Shown piece after piece: positions 1-8,104 of a DNA stretch of 64,000 bases; position 1 is the first letter of the stretch; each line of letters opens with the position of its first letter. A program made the translations under genes and the position numbers. Under the pieces are notes generated by a model, which saw nothing but the letters and a program-made list of their open reading frames with translations, made no database searches and was not told the origin of the DNA. Source of the stretch: Nitrospira sp. (lineage in GTDB: Bacteria; Nitrospirota; Nitrospiria; Nitrospirales; Nitrospiraceae); the NCBI GenBank assembly GCA_029194675.1, contig JARFXP010000002.1, positions 1,116,001-1,180,000 on the forward strand. The letters are read 5' to 3'.

Positions 1-55
1 TGCTGCTGCCGGTGACGATCGCAACTTTGTCCTTCAGTCGTGGCATGTCAGTCAT
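1..55 (-). CDS. SDR family oxidoreductase, N-terminus only
   Basis: Only the first 18 residues are inside the window; the gene runs off the left edge. They read MTDMPRLKDKVAIVTGSS, the opening beta strand and TGxxx start of the glycine-rich NAD(P)-binding loop of short-chain dehydrogenases. The ATG at 55 follows a GTAGAG-like ribosome site; the second ATG (residue 4) is an alternative start. It is transcribed in the same direction as osmC and may share its transcript. The substrate cannot be inferred from this fragment. Confidence 0.7.
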   Translation of the reverse strand, partial: MTDMPRLKDKVAIVTGSS

Positions 56-116
56 CTCTACCCGTTGTAATAACCAAGCCGTGGCCTTTCGAGATCGGGA
101 CGAACAGCCACAACGA

Positions 117-542
117 TCACCATTCCAACTTGGCATCCATCGTGATCGTTGTGTTCAAGAGCCGAGAAATCGGACAGCCGGTCTTAGCCGTTTGCGTGGC
201 CTTGTTCCAGGCCGCTTCATCGGCCTTGGGCACCTTGCCTTTGACGCTCAGAGCGATGTTTGTCACGGTCCAGCCGGCCTCCACCTTATCGAAGGTGACG
301 GTGGCCGTCGTTTCCAGCTTCTCCGGAGTCAGACCGGCCTCGCCCAATTGAGCCGAGAGCGCCATGGTGAAGCAACCGGCATGGGCGGCGGCGACCAGTT
401 CTTCAGGATTTGTCCCTTTGCCGCTCTCGAACCTCGTCGAAAACGAGTATTGTGTCTGTGATAAGACTCCACTTTCCGTAGAGACCGTACCCTTGCCGTT
501 CTTCAAATCACCTTGCCATACCGCAGATCCTGTGCGTTTCAT
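117..542 (-). CDS. osmC: OsmC family peroxiredoxin
   Basis: A 141-residue cytosolic thiol peroxidase of the OsmC/Ohr fold, a family that reduces organic hydroperoxides with a pair of cysteines. The motif TNPEELVAAAHAGC carries the peroxidatic Cys57 with the conserved glutamates before it, and TGCPISRLL carries the resolving Cys123; this wording fits the OsmC rather than the Ohr branch. Length matches the family. The reading frame stays open upstream, but the ATG at 542 is preceded by GGAGG at a good distance and begins exactly where the family begins, so the longer start was rejected. It lies about 120 bp downstream of the SoxD-like cytochrome gene on the same strand. Confidence 0.93.
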   Translation of the reverse strand: MKRTGSAVWQGDLKNGKGTVSTESGVLSQTQYSFSTRFESGKGTNPEELVAAAHAGCFTMALSAQLGEAGLTPEKLETTATVTFDKVEAGWTVTNIALSVKGKVPKADEAAWNKATQTAKTGCPISRLLNTTITMDAKLEW

Positions 543-663
543 AATAATTCCTCCATAAGTTAATGATGAGTTAATGATTGTCGAAAGCCGACAGGAAAGT
601 CCATTGCGTCTTTCGGTTGACCGGAACTCACGTCGGCAAAACGATTCTGGGCATTCTGAAGCG

Positions 664-1146
664 TTAGACTCGGAAGGCGTCCTCTGCGACGATTCCGTTT
701 TGCTGCAGCAACCAGGCGATAAGCGCGTAGATTTCATCGGGAGTGAGAGACTGAGGCGCGTTGAAGGGCATGGCCCGACGGAGATAGTCGTACAAGGTCG
801 TCGTGTAGGGCCAATAGCTCCCGATCGTCTTGAGCGGCTTGGATGTCGCCAGACTGTTCTGTCCGCCCACCAGCACATCATTCGGTCCTTCCTTACCCGT
901 CGGCCCATGGCAGCCGGCGCATTTCACTGCGTAAATATGCCTCCCCTGCTTTACAGTGCCAGAGCCCGGAGGCAATTCTTGGCCATTCGGCGAGACATCG
1001 ATGTTCCAGGCTTGGATGTCTCGAATCGTCGCAGGGCGCCCCAGTCCATAACCCGGTTCTTGCTGATCAGCCGACGCGACCGCCGGTGTGACTGAAAACG
1101 TGAGGCTCATGAACATGGCAGAAAGGACCGGCAGAAATTTATGCAT
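664..1146 (-). CDS. soxD: SoxD-like c-type cytochrome, partner of the sulfite dehydrogenase
   Basis: A 160-residue secreted monohaem cytochrome c. It has an N-terminal signal peptide (about residues 1-26), the haem motif CAGCH at 76-80, and MPFNAP near residue 126 as likely distal methionine ligand. The stretch GYGLGRPAT..DIQAWNIDV before the haem is typical of SoxD and related sulfite dehydrogenase cytochromes. Its start overlaps the end of the soxC-like gene by 8 bp, so the two are translationally coupled and probably form a periplasmic enzyme in which the molybdenum subunit passes electrons to this haem. It is much shorter than classical dihaem SoxD, so SorB-like is an alternative name. 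Confidence 0.85.
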   Translation of the reverse strand: MHKFLPVLSAMFMSLTFSVTPAVASADQQEPGYGLGRPATIRDIQAWNIDVSPNGQELPPGSGTVKQGRHIYAVKCAGCHGPTGKEGPNDVLVGGQNSLATSKPLKTIGSYWPYTTTLYDYLRRAMPFNAPQSLTPDEIYALIAWLLQQNGIVAEDAFRV

Positions 1147-2398
1147 ATGTATTCTTCACAACACCATCCCCTCCGATCTTCCAACTTTGAATACCGTTGT
1201 AATGGTAGCTGGAATGGGTGCCTCGTACCCTGATGAGCGATTCGCGGGTTGGCTGCTGGTATCCCGTGACATCCGTGCATCGACTCTGAATGATGGTCTC
1301 TTGACCATCCCATTTCCATGACAGACGAAAACGTGTATGACACTTGGGTAACACAGGTTCTTGTAGGCGTGCTGCCTGCCAGGTCCTCCCAGCATCAATA
1401 CTGACCTCCACTGTTGTGATGCATCCTCGCCCGCTCCAGGCCAGTCCCTGAATTTCGTGGAAACCAGGTCGTAGCTGCTGTTGCCCGGAAGGTCTCGTGA
1501 TAACGGACTTGGCCTCCATGACGAGGCTGAACTGATAGGCTTTCCCATCCGGCATGAGGTCCGTGTATTTCGCCGTCTCCCATCTCGTCATGAATGGGGC
1601 CGATCCGAGCTTCAACCGCCTCAGCCACTTCACATTGATGTTGCCCTCGAAACCTGGCAAGAGCAGCCGCAGGGGATATCCCTGTTCCGGCCGCAACGCT
1701 TCGCCATTCTGGCCATAGCACACCATGGCTTCGTTCAGCACTTCATCGGTGAGCGGCACACTGCGAGCTAGTGCGGCCGCATCTCCCCCTTCAGCCAACA
1801 TCCATGTCGCTTCTCGCTGAATCTCTGCCGCTTCCAACAATGTCGAGAGTTTGATGCCGGTCCACTCACTGGTGCTCGTTAAGCCATGCAGTTGCTGGAC
1901 GGTCAAATCCTGCGCCTCATCCCACCCATCTCGGCTGTTACCTGAACATTCAAGGAAGGCGATGCGGGAGACAGACGGAAATCGCTTCAGCTCCTCGACC
2001 GTGAAGATCATCGGCCGGTCCACTAGTCCATGCACCAGCAGGCGATGGCGGGACGGATCGATGGCCGGCACACCATTATGGTGCCGTTCAAAATGGAGGG
2101 AAGACGGGGTAATGACTCCTTGCAGGTCCTGGAGCGGAGTGGTCGAAGAGGCGCTGGCGACTAAGCGCGTCGGCTTTTCAAAAGGCGATCGCTCACCATA
2201 AGGGCGCGGCGAAGCACCAGGCACGTGCGTGGGATCGATCGGTTCACTTCGCTCTTCGGCTTGCACGCCCGACAGCGCCGCCGATGTACCCATTGCCAGC
2301 AACGAGGCGCCGCCAGCCAGGAACTGACGCCGGTTTAACGATGGCGAGGCCGGCGTTCGATTCGATGTCTCGTTGTCACCCCGCGTTTCCTCGCTCAT
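1139..2398 (-). CDS. soxC: SoxC-like sulfite/sulfane dehydrogenase, molybdopterin subunit
   Basis: A 419-residue member of the sulfite oxidase superfamily. The N-terminus carries a Tat signal with RRQFLAGG at 23-30, so the folded cofactor-loaded protein is exported. The oxidoreductase molybdopterin-binding domain contains the conserved FLECSGNS motif with molybdenum-ligating Cys151, followed by the C-terminal Mo-co dimerisation domain (about 290-410, with WSGRG and the dimer motif around TDVTGYQQP). It is expected to oxidise sulfite or a sulfane thiol and to pass electrons to the overlapping SoxD-like cytochrome. The start at 2398 has AAGGAG nine bases upstream; a start ten codons earlier is possible. 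No soxAXYZB genes are nearby, so a stand-alone sulfite-detoxifying role is likely. Confidence 0.88.
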   Translation of the reverse strand: MSEETRGDNETSNRTPASPSLNRRQFLAGGASLLAMGTSAALSGVQAEERSEPIDPTHVPGASPRPYGERSPFEKPTRLVASASSTTPLQDLQGVITPSSLHFERHHNGVPAIDPSRHRLLVHGLVDRPMIFTVEELKRFPSVSRIAFLECSGNSRDGWDEAQDLTVQQLHGLTSTSEWTGIKLSTLLEAAEIQREATWMLAEGGDAAALARSVPLTDEVLNEAMVCYGQNGEALRPEQGYPLRLLLPGFEGNINVKWLRRLKLGSAPFMTRWETAKYTDLMPDGKAYQFSLVMEAKSVITRPSGQQQLRPGFHEIQGLAWSGRGCITTVEVSIDAGRTWQAARLQEPVLPKCHTRFRLSWKWDGQETIIQSRCTDVTGYQQPTRESLIRVRGTHSSYHYNGIQSWKIGGDGVVKNTYA

Positions 2399-2451
2399 CA
2401 ACGATTGCTCCTTTATCCGTCCATACAAGCTGCAACGCTTCTGCCGAGCCT

Positions 2452-3141
2452 TTAGATCTGCTCAGATGCCAGCCGGAGCCCCACTTCGTCGAGGTGCCTC
2501 AGGAGGTCCGCCGGATCTTGGTACACTCGATAGGCACCAGCCCGCTCCAGTTCGTCTTGTCCATAGCCGCCGGATAAGAGGCCGACCGAAAGAGCAGAGG
2601 CACGTCGAGCCGCCAACAAATCCCAGACGCTGTCGCCCACGATGACACAACGACTCATCGGCACGTTCAACCGCTTCCCTGCCTCTAAAAAGAGATCGGG
2701 ATCGGGTTTGGCAAACCGAACATCATCCCGCGTAACGATAGGGACATCCTGGGCAAGTTTCAATAGCTCGAGGGCGTGGCGGGCGTTCTCCATCCGTCCG
2801 CTGGTCGCAATGGCATGCGGAACGCGATGGCGCGCTAAGGTGGCCAAGAGCTCATGTGTGCCAGGCAAGACACGAAGGGAAGATGTCTGCCTGGCATAGG
2901 CCTCTCGGTGAACCTTCTGGATCTGCTGTGCGTCCTCTTTCGAAACAGGTCGGCCGGTTTCACGCAGCAACGCATGGAGCATCAGACCACCGCTCATACC
3001 GATCTGACGATGGATGCGCCAGACGGGTAATTCGATGCCGACCGCCTGTGTGGCCTCTCTCCACGCCAACACATGTTGATACACGCTGTCTATCAGAGTC
3101 CCGTCAAGGTCGAAGAGAAACGCCACGCCAGCCGGTTCCAT
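2452..3141 (-). CDS. HAD-IA family hydrolase (phosphoglycolate phosphatase-like)
   Basis: A 229-residue haloacid dehalogenase-type phosphatase. Motif I DLDGTLIDS (nucleophile Asp11, acid/base Asp13) opens the protein; the helical cap follows; motif II is ATSG near 115; KPDP and VGDSVWD supply motif III lysine and motif IV acidic residues. The family removes phosphate from small sugars and glycolate, but the substrate is not readable here. The ATG at 3141 follows GGGGG and sits just before motif I; the frame is open further upstream but that extension has no family similarity. It is about 50 bp upstream of the soxC-like gene on the same strand, possibly co-transcribed. Confidence 0.9.
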   Translation of the reverse strand: MEPAGVAFLFDLDGTLIDSVYQHVLAWREATQAVGIELPVWRIHRQIGMSGGLMLHALLRETGRPVSKEDAQQIQKVHREAYARQTSSLRVLPGTHELLATLARHRVPHAIATSGRMENARHALELLKLAQDVPIVTRDDVRFAKPDPDLFLEAGKRLNVPMSRCVIVGDSVWDLLAARRASALSVGLLSGGYGQDELERAGAYRVYQDPADLLRHLDEVGLRLASEQI

Positions 3142-3184
3142 AGTACCCCCATACAGAGAAATTGACTGATGACCTCTTTCTCGC

Positions 3185-3658
3185 TCAATCGATTCGTTCT
3201 TGGACCATCTGCTCCAGTTGAGCAAGAAACGGACGCTGACCCGGAAGGATCTTTCGATGTGCGGTGGAGAGGTCAAACCATTCGGCGCGATCGACCTCTG
3301 GAAATTCTTGAAGCGTTCCAGACTTCGGTGGCCACTCCATCCGGAAACTGGTGCTCCGAATCGACGTCGTGTCGAGATCGCCGGCCACTGCCCAGACCGA
3401 AATGACTTTCCCGCTTGGTTGGCGCAGAGGCATCAGAGGAACAGTCTCGCCATGAACTTCACAACCTGTTTCTTCGTGAAATTCCCGCTTGGCAGCCTCC
3501 AGCGCATCAGCACCTTCCTCATACTCGCCCTTCGGAATCGACCAGGCCCCATCATCCTTCTTTGCCCAGAAGGGACCGCCGGGATGGACCAGCAGTGCTT
3601 GGATCGCGCGGGTGCGTAATCGATAAAGCAGGATCCCCGCACTCTGCTTCTTCGCCAT
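3185..3658 (-). CDS. Nudix hydrolase
   Basis: A 157-residue Nudix-fold pyrophosphohydrolase. The Nudix box runs from GEYEEG (about 44) to REFHEETG (58-65), supplying the metal-binding glutamates; the glutamate usually found at the seventh position of the box is alanine (A50), which occurs in this subfamily and need not abolish activity. The N-terminal strand SAGILLYR and the segment WSIPKGE are typical of the MutT/Ap4A-like group with unknown NTP-type substrate. The start at 3658 was chosen because the upstream in-frame extension has no similarity and overlaps an HdeD-like fragment. It precedes the HAD gene with a 43-bp gap. Confidence 0.88.
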   Translation of the reverse strand: MAKKQSAGILLYRLRTRAIQALLVHPGGPFWAKKDDGAWSIPKGEYEEGADALEAAKREFHEETGCEVHGETVPLMPLRQPSGKVISVWAVAGDLDTTSIRSTSFRMEWPPKSGTLQEFPEVDRAEWFDLSTAHRKILPGQRPFLAQLEQMVQERID

Positions 3659-3917
3659 GTCTTGGCTTACACCGAACGGGGTCACAATTCCAGCGAGAAA
3701 ATTGAAGCAGGAGCTTGAAGACTCCGTCAAAGAAGACATAGGCTCCGAACAGATAGAAGAGCGCGAGCAAGGTGGCAACCGGCATGAAGAACGCAACGAT
3801 GCCGAGGAGAATACCGAGCAACCCACGGAGCATGATGGCCCACCAGCGGAGGGGAATTCTCTCCAGTTCATCTTCGTGTAGGATGGCAGGGGTACAGCAT
3901 ATCGTTCCTACGTCCAT
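3552..3917 (-). pseudogene. HdeD-like membrane protein, C-terminally truncated
   Basis: The reverse strand encodes LPLRWW-like and RGLLGILLGIVAFFMP segments characteristic of the first two membrane helices of HdeD/DUF308 proteins (acid-stress membrane proteins, normally about 180-200 residues with six helices). Similarity stops after about 60 residues at FDGVFKLLL; from there the frame runs into unrelated sequence that overlaps the start of the Nudix gene. The remaining four helices are missing and were not found elsewhere in the window. The start at 3917 is a best guess with no good ribosome site. It is most likely a decayed 5' fragment. Confidence 0.6.
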
Positions 3918-4109
3918 GATGAAGCTGATGAATTCCCCTGTTGTTCTATCCTTCTTAGAGATTATAGACCGGGATGCGTGATGAGATAGGCGCTGTACCG
4001 GTGCCTTCTCAAGATCGTCCACCGTGATTCCCATACGGCGGCCATTCGCAATCCTCTCGAATGGTTGATAGAGGCCCTTCACCTCAACAGTGCCTGTGCA
4101 GCCGCCTGC

Positions 4110-4207
4110 TTGAGTGGCAAATCTTAGCCTAGTACATTTATTATCAAATGTGGTACCGTGACGCCTCGCACCCTAGTCGTCACATCATCCACAGCGGACT
4201 GAGCTCA
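4110..4207 (+). promoter_or_regulatory. Duplicated leader region upstream of the ompA relic
   Basis: About 95 bp ending at the relic start codon match the 7145-7229 leader upstream of the intact ompA gene, sharing CCTAGTACA, TGTGGTACCGTG, CGCACC and CACATCATC..ACAGCGG in the same order. The segment therefore marks the left edge of the duplicated unit and probably contains the promoter of the ompA/coiled-coil operon. A precise -10/-35 pair cannot be assigned with confidence. Confidence 0.5.
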
Positions 4208-4425
4208 TGAGGCGTGCGGGGATTCTCACCGGCGGTGTCGTTGCCCTGATCCTTCTCCCCCGTGGTGTGCATCCCACCCCCCGCCAAACCTATCAAGCTG
4301 TACATGACCAGTCACAGGTTCACGAATCCGGTGATCATCATGAGCAATGATTTGACAGGTCTCCCTCATATGGGAGACCTCAAGCAAGCCTTCAACGGAA
4401 CCACCGCATCGAATTGCTGATGTAA
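4208..4425 (+). pseudogene. Relic of an OmpA-family gene (decayed first copy)
   Basis: The first 20 codons (MRRAGILTGGVVALIL) match the N-terminus of the intact ompA-like gene at 7230, and the last 120 bp match its 3' end (TGACCAGTCAC..TCACGAATCC and the final CATCGAATTGCTGATGTAA). The whole centre is deleted, frames no longer agree, and an early stop lies near 4345. It sits in the same position relative to the coiled-coil gene as the intact copy does, showing that a two-gene unit was duplicated and one ompA was lost. Confidence 0.85.
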
Positions 4426-4439
4426 GGACTGAATACACT

Positions 4440-6923
4440 ATGAGCACACTAAGCAGATGGTTGCAGCCCCCCCCAAAGGATTCTCTCGAGCAACAATACC
4501 AGGAGCTTGCCAATCTATTACGGGCCAAGGAACGGGCGCTGGAGACAACGTCACACGATTTGAAAGTGAAGACTGCAGCCTTGCAGGTTCTCGAACAGAA
4601 GATCATGTCGTCCGAGACACAGTTCTCGTCAGCCCAACGAGAGCTGACCGCCCGCGGTGAGCAACTGAAAACGCTCGAAGCAGAATCGGCTGTACGGTCG
4701 AAACGGCTGACGGACGTGGAAGCTGAAGGAGTTGCGGCACGCCAACGCGTGAGTGAGCTCAATTCGACCGTTGCTGCCCTGGTCAACGAACTTCGCGGGG
4801 CTCAACAGGCTTGTCAGACTGCCGAACACACGCACGAGGTCTTGAAGGAGGAAATCCGGGTCCTGCGAGAGCATATCGCCCAACTCAACGAAGGCCTCGC
4901 CGACCGAGACCGTCTCCGTGCTCACCTGGAGAAACTGGAGTCAGTGCAGGACCGCGTCCATCAGTTGGAGGTGGAGCTGAGTGGTCGGGAAGCCGCCCAT
5001 CGGGGTACGCTCCTGCAGTTCGAAGGGGCCATGGCGGAGCGAGACCGGCGGATCAGTGAGTTCGAGGCGACTGCGGCCGCCCAAAGGGACGAACTGCACG
5101 GGGCTCAACAGGCTTGTCGGGCCGCCGAACACACGCACGAGGTCTTGAAGGAGGAAATTCGCGTCCTACGAGACCATATTACCCAACTCAACGAAGGCCT
5201 CGCCGACCGAGACCGTCTCCGTGCTCATCTGGAGAAACTGGAGTCAGTGCAAGACCGCGTCCATCAGCTGGAGGTGGAGTTGAGTGATCGAGAAGCGGCC
5301 CATCGGGGTACGCTCCTGCAGTTCGAAGGGGCCATGGCGGAGCGAGACCGGCGGATCAGTGAGTTCGAGGCGACTGCGGCCGCCCAGAGGGACGAACTGC
5401 ACGGAGCTCAACAGACCTGTCGGGGCGCCGAACAAGCTCAGGAGGTCTTGAAGGAGGAGATCCGTGTCCTGCGCGAGCATATCGCCCAACTCAACGAAGG
5501 GCTCGCCGATCGGGACCAACTCCGTGCCCAGGTCAAGAAGTTGGCGTCGATGCAAGACCGCGTCCATCAGCTGGAGGTCGAGCTGAGTGATCGGGAAGCC
5601 GCCCATCGGGGCACGCTCCAGCAGTTCGAAGGGGCCATCGCGGAGCGAGACCGACGGATCAGTGAGTTCGACGCGAGCGCGGCCGCCCAGCTGGACGAGC
5701 TTCGCGGGGTGCAGCAGGCCTGTCGGGCCGCCGAACACACGCACGAGGTCTTGAAGGAGGAAATTCGCGTCCTACGAGACCATATTACCCAACTCAACGA
5801 AGGCCTCGCCGACCGAGACCGTCTCCGTGCTCATCTGGAGAAACTGGAGTCAGTGCAAGACCGCGTCCATCAGCTGGAGGTGGAGTTGAGTGATCGAGAA
5901 GCGGCCCATCGGGGTACGCTCCTGCAGTTCGAAGGGGCCATGGCGGAGCGAGACCGGCGGATCAGTGAGTTCGAGGCGACTGCGGCCGCCCAGAGGGACG
6001 AACTGCACGGAGCTCAACAGACCTGTCGGGGCGCCGAACAAGCTCAGGAGGTCTTGAAGGAGGAGATCCGCGTCCTGCGAGAGCATATCGCCCAACTCAA
6101 CGAAGGGCTCGCCGACCGGGACCAACTCCGCGCCCAGGTCAAGAAGTTGGCGTCGATGCAAGACCGTGTCCATCGGCTGGAGGTCGAGCTGAGTGATCGG
6201 GAGGCCGCCCATCGGGGCACGCTCCAGCAGTTCGAAGGGGCCATCGCGCAGCGAGACCGGCGGATCGAAGAGCTGGTGCCCGTCACCCATCTCCTTCGCG
6301 AGAAGGGAGCAGAGATCAAGGAATGGGATAAAAAATACGCGCGCACTGTTCAAGAACACAAGACAGAAATGACAAAGCTCCAAGAGCAATGCGCGGCACA
6401 GGAACAACTCCGTGAACAACTTCTGCTCAATGAACAACAGCTGCATGAACGAGACGAGCAGATCGCGAGTCTCCAGCGTCAGCTACAGGATCTTCAAGCG
6501 GAGCGTCACAAGCTATTACAAGAGGTACAGAGCATTCCAGGGAAAGATGAGCAGATCGATCGCCTGCAAAAACGATTCAGAGAACTGCGAACGGCACTTC
6601 GTGCGAACACAGCTCCAGCAACCTCAGGGCCTCGTCAGTCAAGCCAGAATGGCGCTGTGTCGAATGCTCAAGGCAGACAGCCCAAAGTCAGTAAGAACGT
6701 TCAGGAGGACGATCTTAAAAAGATCTGCGGGATCGGACCGGTCTTCGCTGACACCCTCAATAAAATGGGCACCCGCACGTTTATCCAGATCGCTCGTTGG
6801 AAACCAGAAGACATTGAAAAAATCGCAAAGAAGCTCGATGCCGACCCAGAGCGCATTAAACGGGAAAATTGGATCGCTGACGCCAAAAAGCAACACTACC
6901 GAAAATACGGGGAACGGGTCTAG
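4440..6923 (+). CDS. Long coiled-coil protein with C-terminal helix-3-turn-helix domain, copy 1
   Basis: An 827-residue, almost entirely coiled-coil protein. Residues 1-130 match copy 2 at 8105 except that the membrane helix of copy 2 is missing here, so this paralogue is predicted to be soluble. Residues 132-636 are five consecutive 101-residue units, each beginning HEVLKEEIRVLREHI or a close variant and containing LNEGLADRD, VHQLEVELS and REAAHRGTL. A further coiled coil follows (to about 700). Residues about 755-825 (DDLKKICGIGP..RTFIQIARW..ENWIADAKKQ) resemble the H3TH domain of COG3743, a possible DNA- or protein-binding module. An AAGGA ribosome site precedes the ATG as in copy 2. The function is unknown; a structural or scaffold role is inferred. 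Confidence 0.88.
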   Translation: MSTLSRWLQPPPKDSLEQQYQELANLLRAKERALETTSHDLKVKTAALQVLEQKIMSSETQFSSAQRELTARGEQLKTLEAESAVRSKRLTDVEAEGVAARQRVSELNSTVAALVNELRGAQQACQTAEHTHEVLKEEIRVLREHIAQLNEGLADRDRLRAHLEKLESVQDRVHQLEVELSGREAAHRGTLLQFEGAMAERDRRISEFEATAAAQRDELHGAQQACRAAEHTHEVLKEEIRVLRDHITQLNEGLADRDRLRAHLEKLESVQDRVHQLEVELSDREAAHRGTLLQFEGAMAERDRRISEFEATAAAQRDELHGAQQTCRGAEQAQEVLKEEIRVLREHIAQLNEGLADRDQLRAQVKKLASMQDRVHQLEVELSDREAAHRGTLQQFEGAIAERDRRISEFDASAAAQLDELRGVQQACRAAEHTHEVLKEEIRVLRDHITQLNEGLADRDRLRAHLEKLESVQDRVHQLEVELSDREAAHRGTLLQFEGAMAERDRRISEFEATAAAQRDELHGAQQTCRGAEQAQEVLKEEIRVLREHIAQLNEGLADRDQLRAQVKKLASMQDRVHRLEVELSDREAAHRGTLQQFEGAIAQRDRRIEELVPVTHLLREKGAEIKEWDKKYARTVQEHKTEMTKLQEQCAAQEQLREQLLLNEQQLHERDEQIASLQRQLQDLQAERHKLLQEVQSIPGKDEQIDRLQKRFRELRTALRANTAPATSGPRQSSQNGAVSNAQGRQPKVSKNVQEDDLKKICGIGPVFADTLNKMGTRTFIQIARWKPEDIEKIAKKLDADPERIKRENWIADAKKQHYRKYGERV
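4838..6352 (+). repeat. Five tandem 303-bp coding repeats
   Basis: Five in-frame units with a 303-bp period, starting near 4838, 5141, 5444, 5747 and 6050. Units two and three (5114-5720) and units four and five (5720-6326) are a 606-bp pair that is identical over about 350 bp (5115-5463 against 5721-6069) and differs at only a few bases beyond, so the last expansion was a recent duplication of a two-unit block. Copy 2 of the gene has only two such units, more diverged from each other. Confidence 0.9.
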
Positions 6924-6985
6924 CAACCTCACATGACACGGTTCTTTGCCGGCGTCTCTATGAGATCCTCCCCTGTCTGGCCCGC

Positions 6986-7066
6986 AAAATCAAATCCTTC
7001 AACCAACCGGCTGTGGCAATGACCGACCATGGCGACACGTTCTGTGTGGATGGCTTCATCGTCTAA
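6986..7066 (+). pseudogene. Short dnaE relic
   Basis: The segment encodes KIKSFNQPAVAMTDHG, almost identical in protein and highly similar in DNA to residues 30-46 of the intact DnaE encoded at 19039 (QIKSFNQPAVAMTDHG, the PHP domain). Similarity fades after the histidine and a stop follows at 7064. It is too short to be a gene. It lies exactly in the junction between the two copies of the ompA/coiled-coil unit, so it probably arrived with, or marks the breakpoint of, the duplication. Confidence 0.8.
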
Positions 7067-7229
7067 CCGCTCAAGTGGTCAGCCCTGGCCGGGTAGCAAA
7101 GAGAACCGGTGCGCCCTTCTGCTGAGTCTGCTTGACTGGTCGAATCTCACCCTAGTACACACATCATCAATTGTGGTACCGTGCCGCGTCGCACCCCAAT
7201 AGGCACATCATCTACAGCGGGCTGTTCTC

Positions 7230-8090
7230 ATGAGGCGTGCGGGGATCATCATCGGCGGTGTGGTGGCGCTGATAGTCCTCGCCGTGTTGTGCATCCCGAG
7301 GCATCTTTCCTCTCCGTCACGGCTCACGGCCGTGACTCACGCCAGTGTTCACGCCGGCATCGAACAGGGCAGTTTGGTGCTTCGCGGTTCGTTGCCCACT
7401 GAACGCAGTAGGGCCACTATTGTGGCGCAGGCTCATGCAGTCGCTGCGAAAACGCGAATGCGTGTGATCGACCAGTTCATCGTCGATAAGCAGGTCAAAG
7501 CGGCTGTGTGGGTGGACCAGGTTCCGCAACTCTTGCCGATCTTGGGTTTGATGGCCAAGCGGGGTTCCATCATCATCGATGGACGTTCGCTGGTCGTGAC
7601 CGGTCAGGTTCCCGGTCATCGCGAAAAGGCTGAGGTATTACAGGCCATGGCTCCGGCGATACGGGCGGGCTTACGAATTGAAGACCGTGTGGTGGTGATG
7701 CCGACGACATCACCTCCTCCCACCGCCGTTCCCCTGTCGGCGCTACAGCTGTTGCTGAATCAGGTCCTGGCGAAATCCTCGATCGAATTTGAGCCCAAGA
7801 GTGCCACGATCACGACCAAAGGACAGATGGTGCTGGACCAAATCATCGTTCTCTTACGAAGAGCTTCCGACACGCCGATTGAAATCGGGGGCCATACCGA
7901 TACCGTTGGTGAGGCGGAGTACAATATGCAGTTGAGCCGGCGACGTGCCGAAGCGGTGAAGCAGTACTTGACCAGTCACGGGCTCACGAATCCGTTTACC
8001 ACCATCGGCTATGGTTCGACACGCCCCCTCACCCATGGGAGCCAGCAACCGGGCCTCCAACAGAATGAACGGATCGAAATACTGATGTAA
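7230..8090 (+). CDS. OmpA-family envelope protein with N-terminal membrane anchor
   Basis: A 286-residue protein: a membrane helix at about 5-23 (IIIGGVVALIVLAVLCI), a middle region about 35-150 of two BON-like repeats (SRATIVAQAHAVA.., GSIIIDGRSLVVTGQV..), and a C-terminal OmpA peptidoglycan-binding domain (about 175-286) with IEIGGHTDTVG and the conserved LSRRRAEAVKQYL. The layout resembles ArfA/OmpATb of mycobacteria. It should be anchored in the inner membrane and contact the cell wall. It is followed 14 bp later by the coiled-coil gene, and the pair forms the duplicated unit; the other ompA copy is a relic at 4208. Confidence 0.85.
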   Translation: MRRAGIIIGGVVALIVLAVLCIPRHLSSPSRLTAVTHASVHAGIEQGSLVLRGSLPTERSRATIVAQAHAVAAKTRMRVIDQFIVDKQVKAAVWVDQVPQLLPILGLMAKRGSIIIDGRSLVVTGQVPGHREKAEVLQAMAPAIRAGLRIEDRVVVMPTTSPPPTAVPLSALQLLLNQVLAKSSIEFEPKSATITTKGQMVLDQIIVLLRRASDTPIEIGGHTDTVGEAEYNMQLSRRRAEAVKQYLTSHGLTNPFTTIGYGSTRPLTHGSQQPGLQQNERIEILM

Positions 8091-8104
8091 GGACGGAATG
8101 ACCT

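Noticed and set aside
4838..6352. CRISPR array
   Set aside because: The repeats are 303 bp, in frame and without spacers.
4629..6446. Long reverse-strand ORFs across the coiled-coil gene
   Set aside because: They repeat with the same 303-bp period as the forward gene and have no ribosome sites; they are antisense shadows of a repetitive coding sequence.
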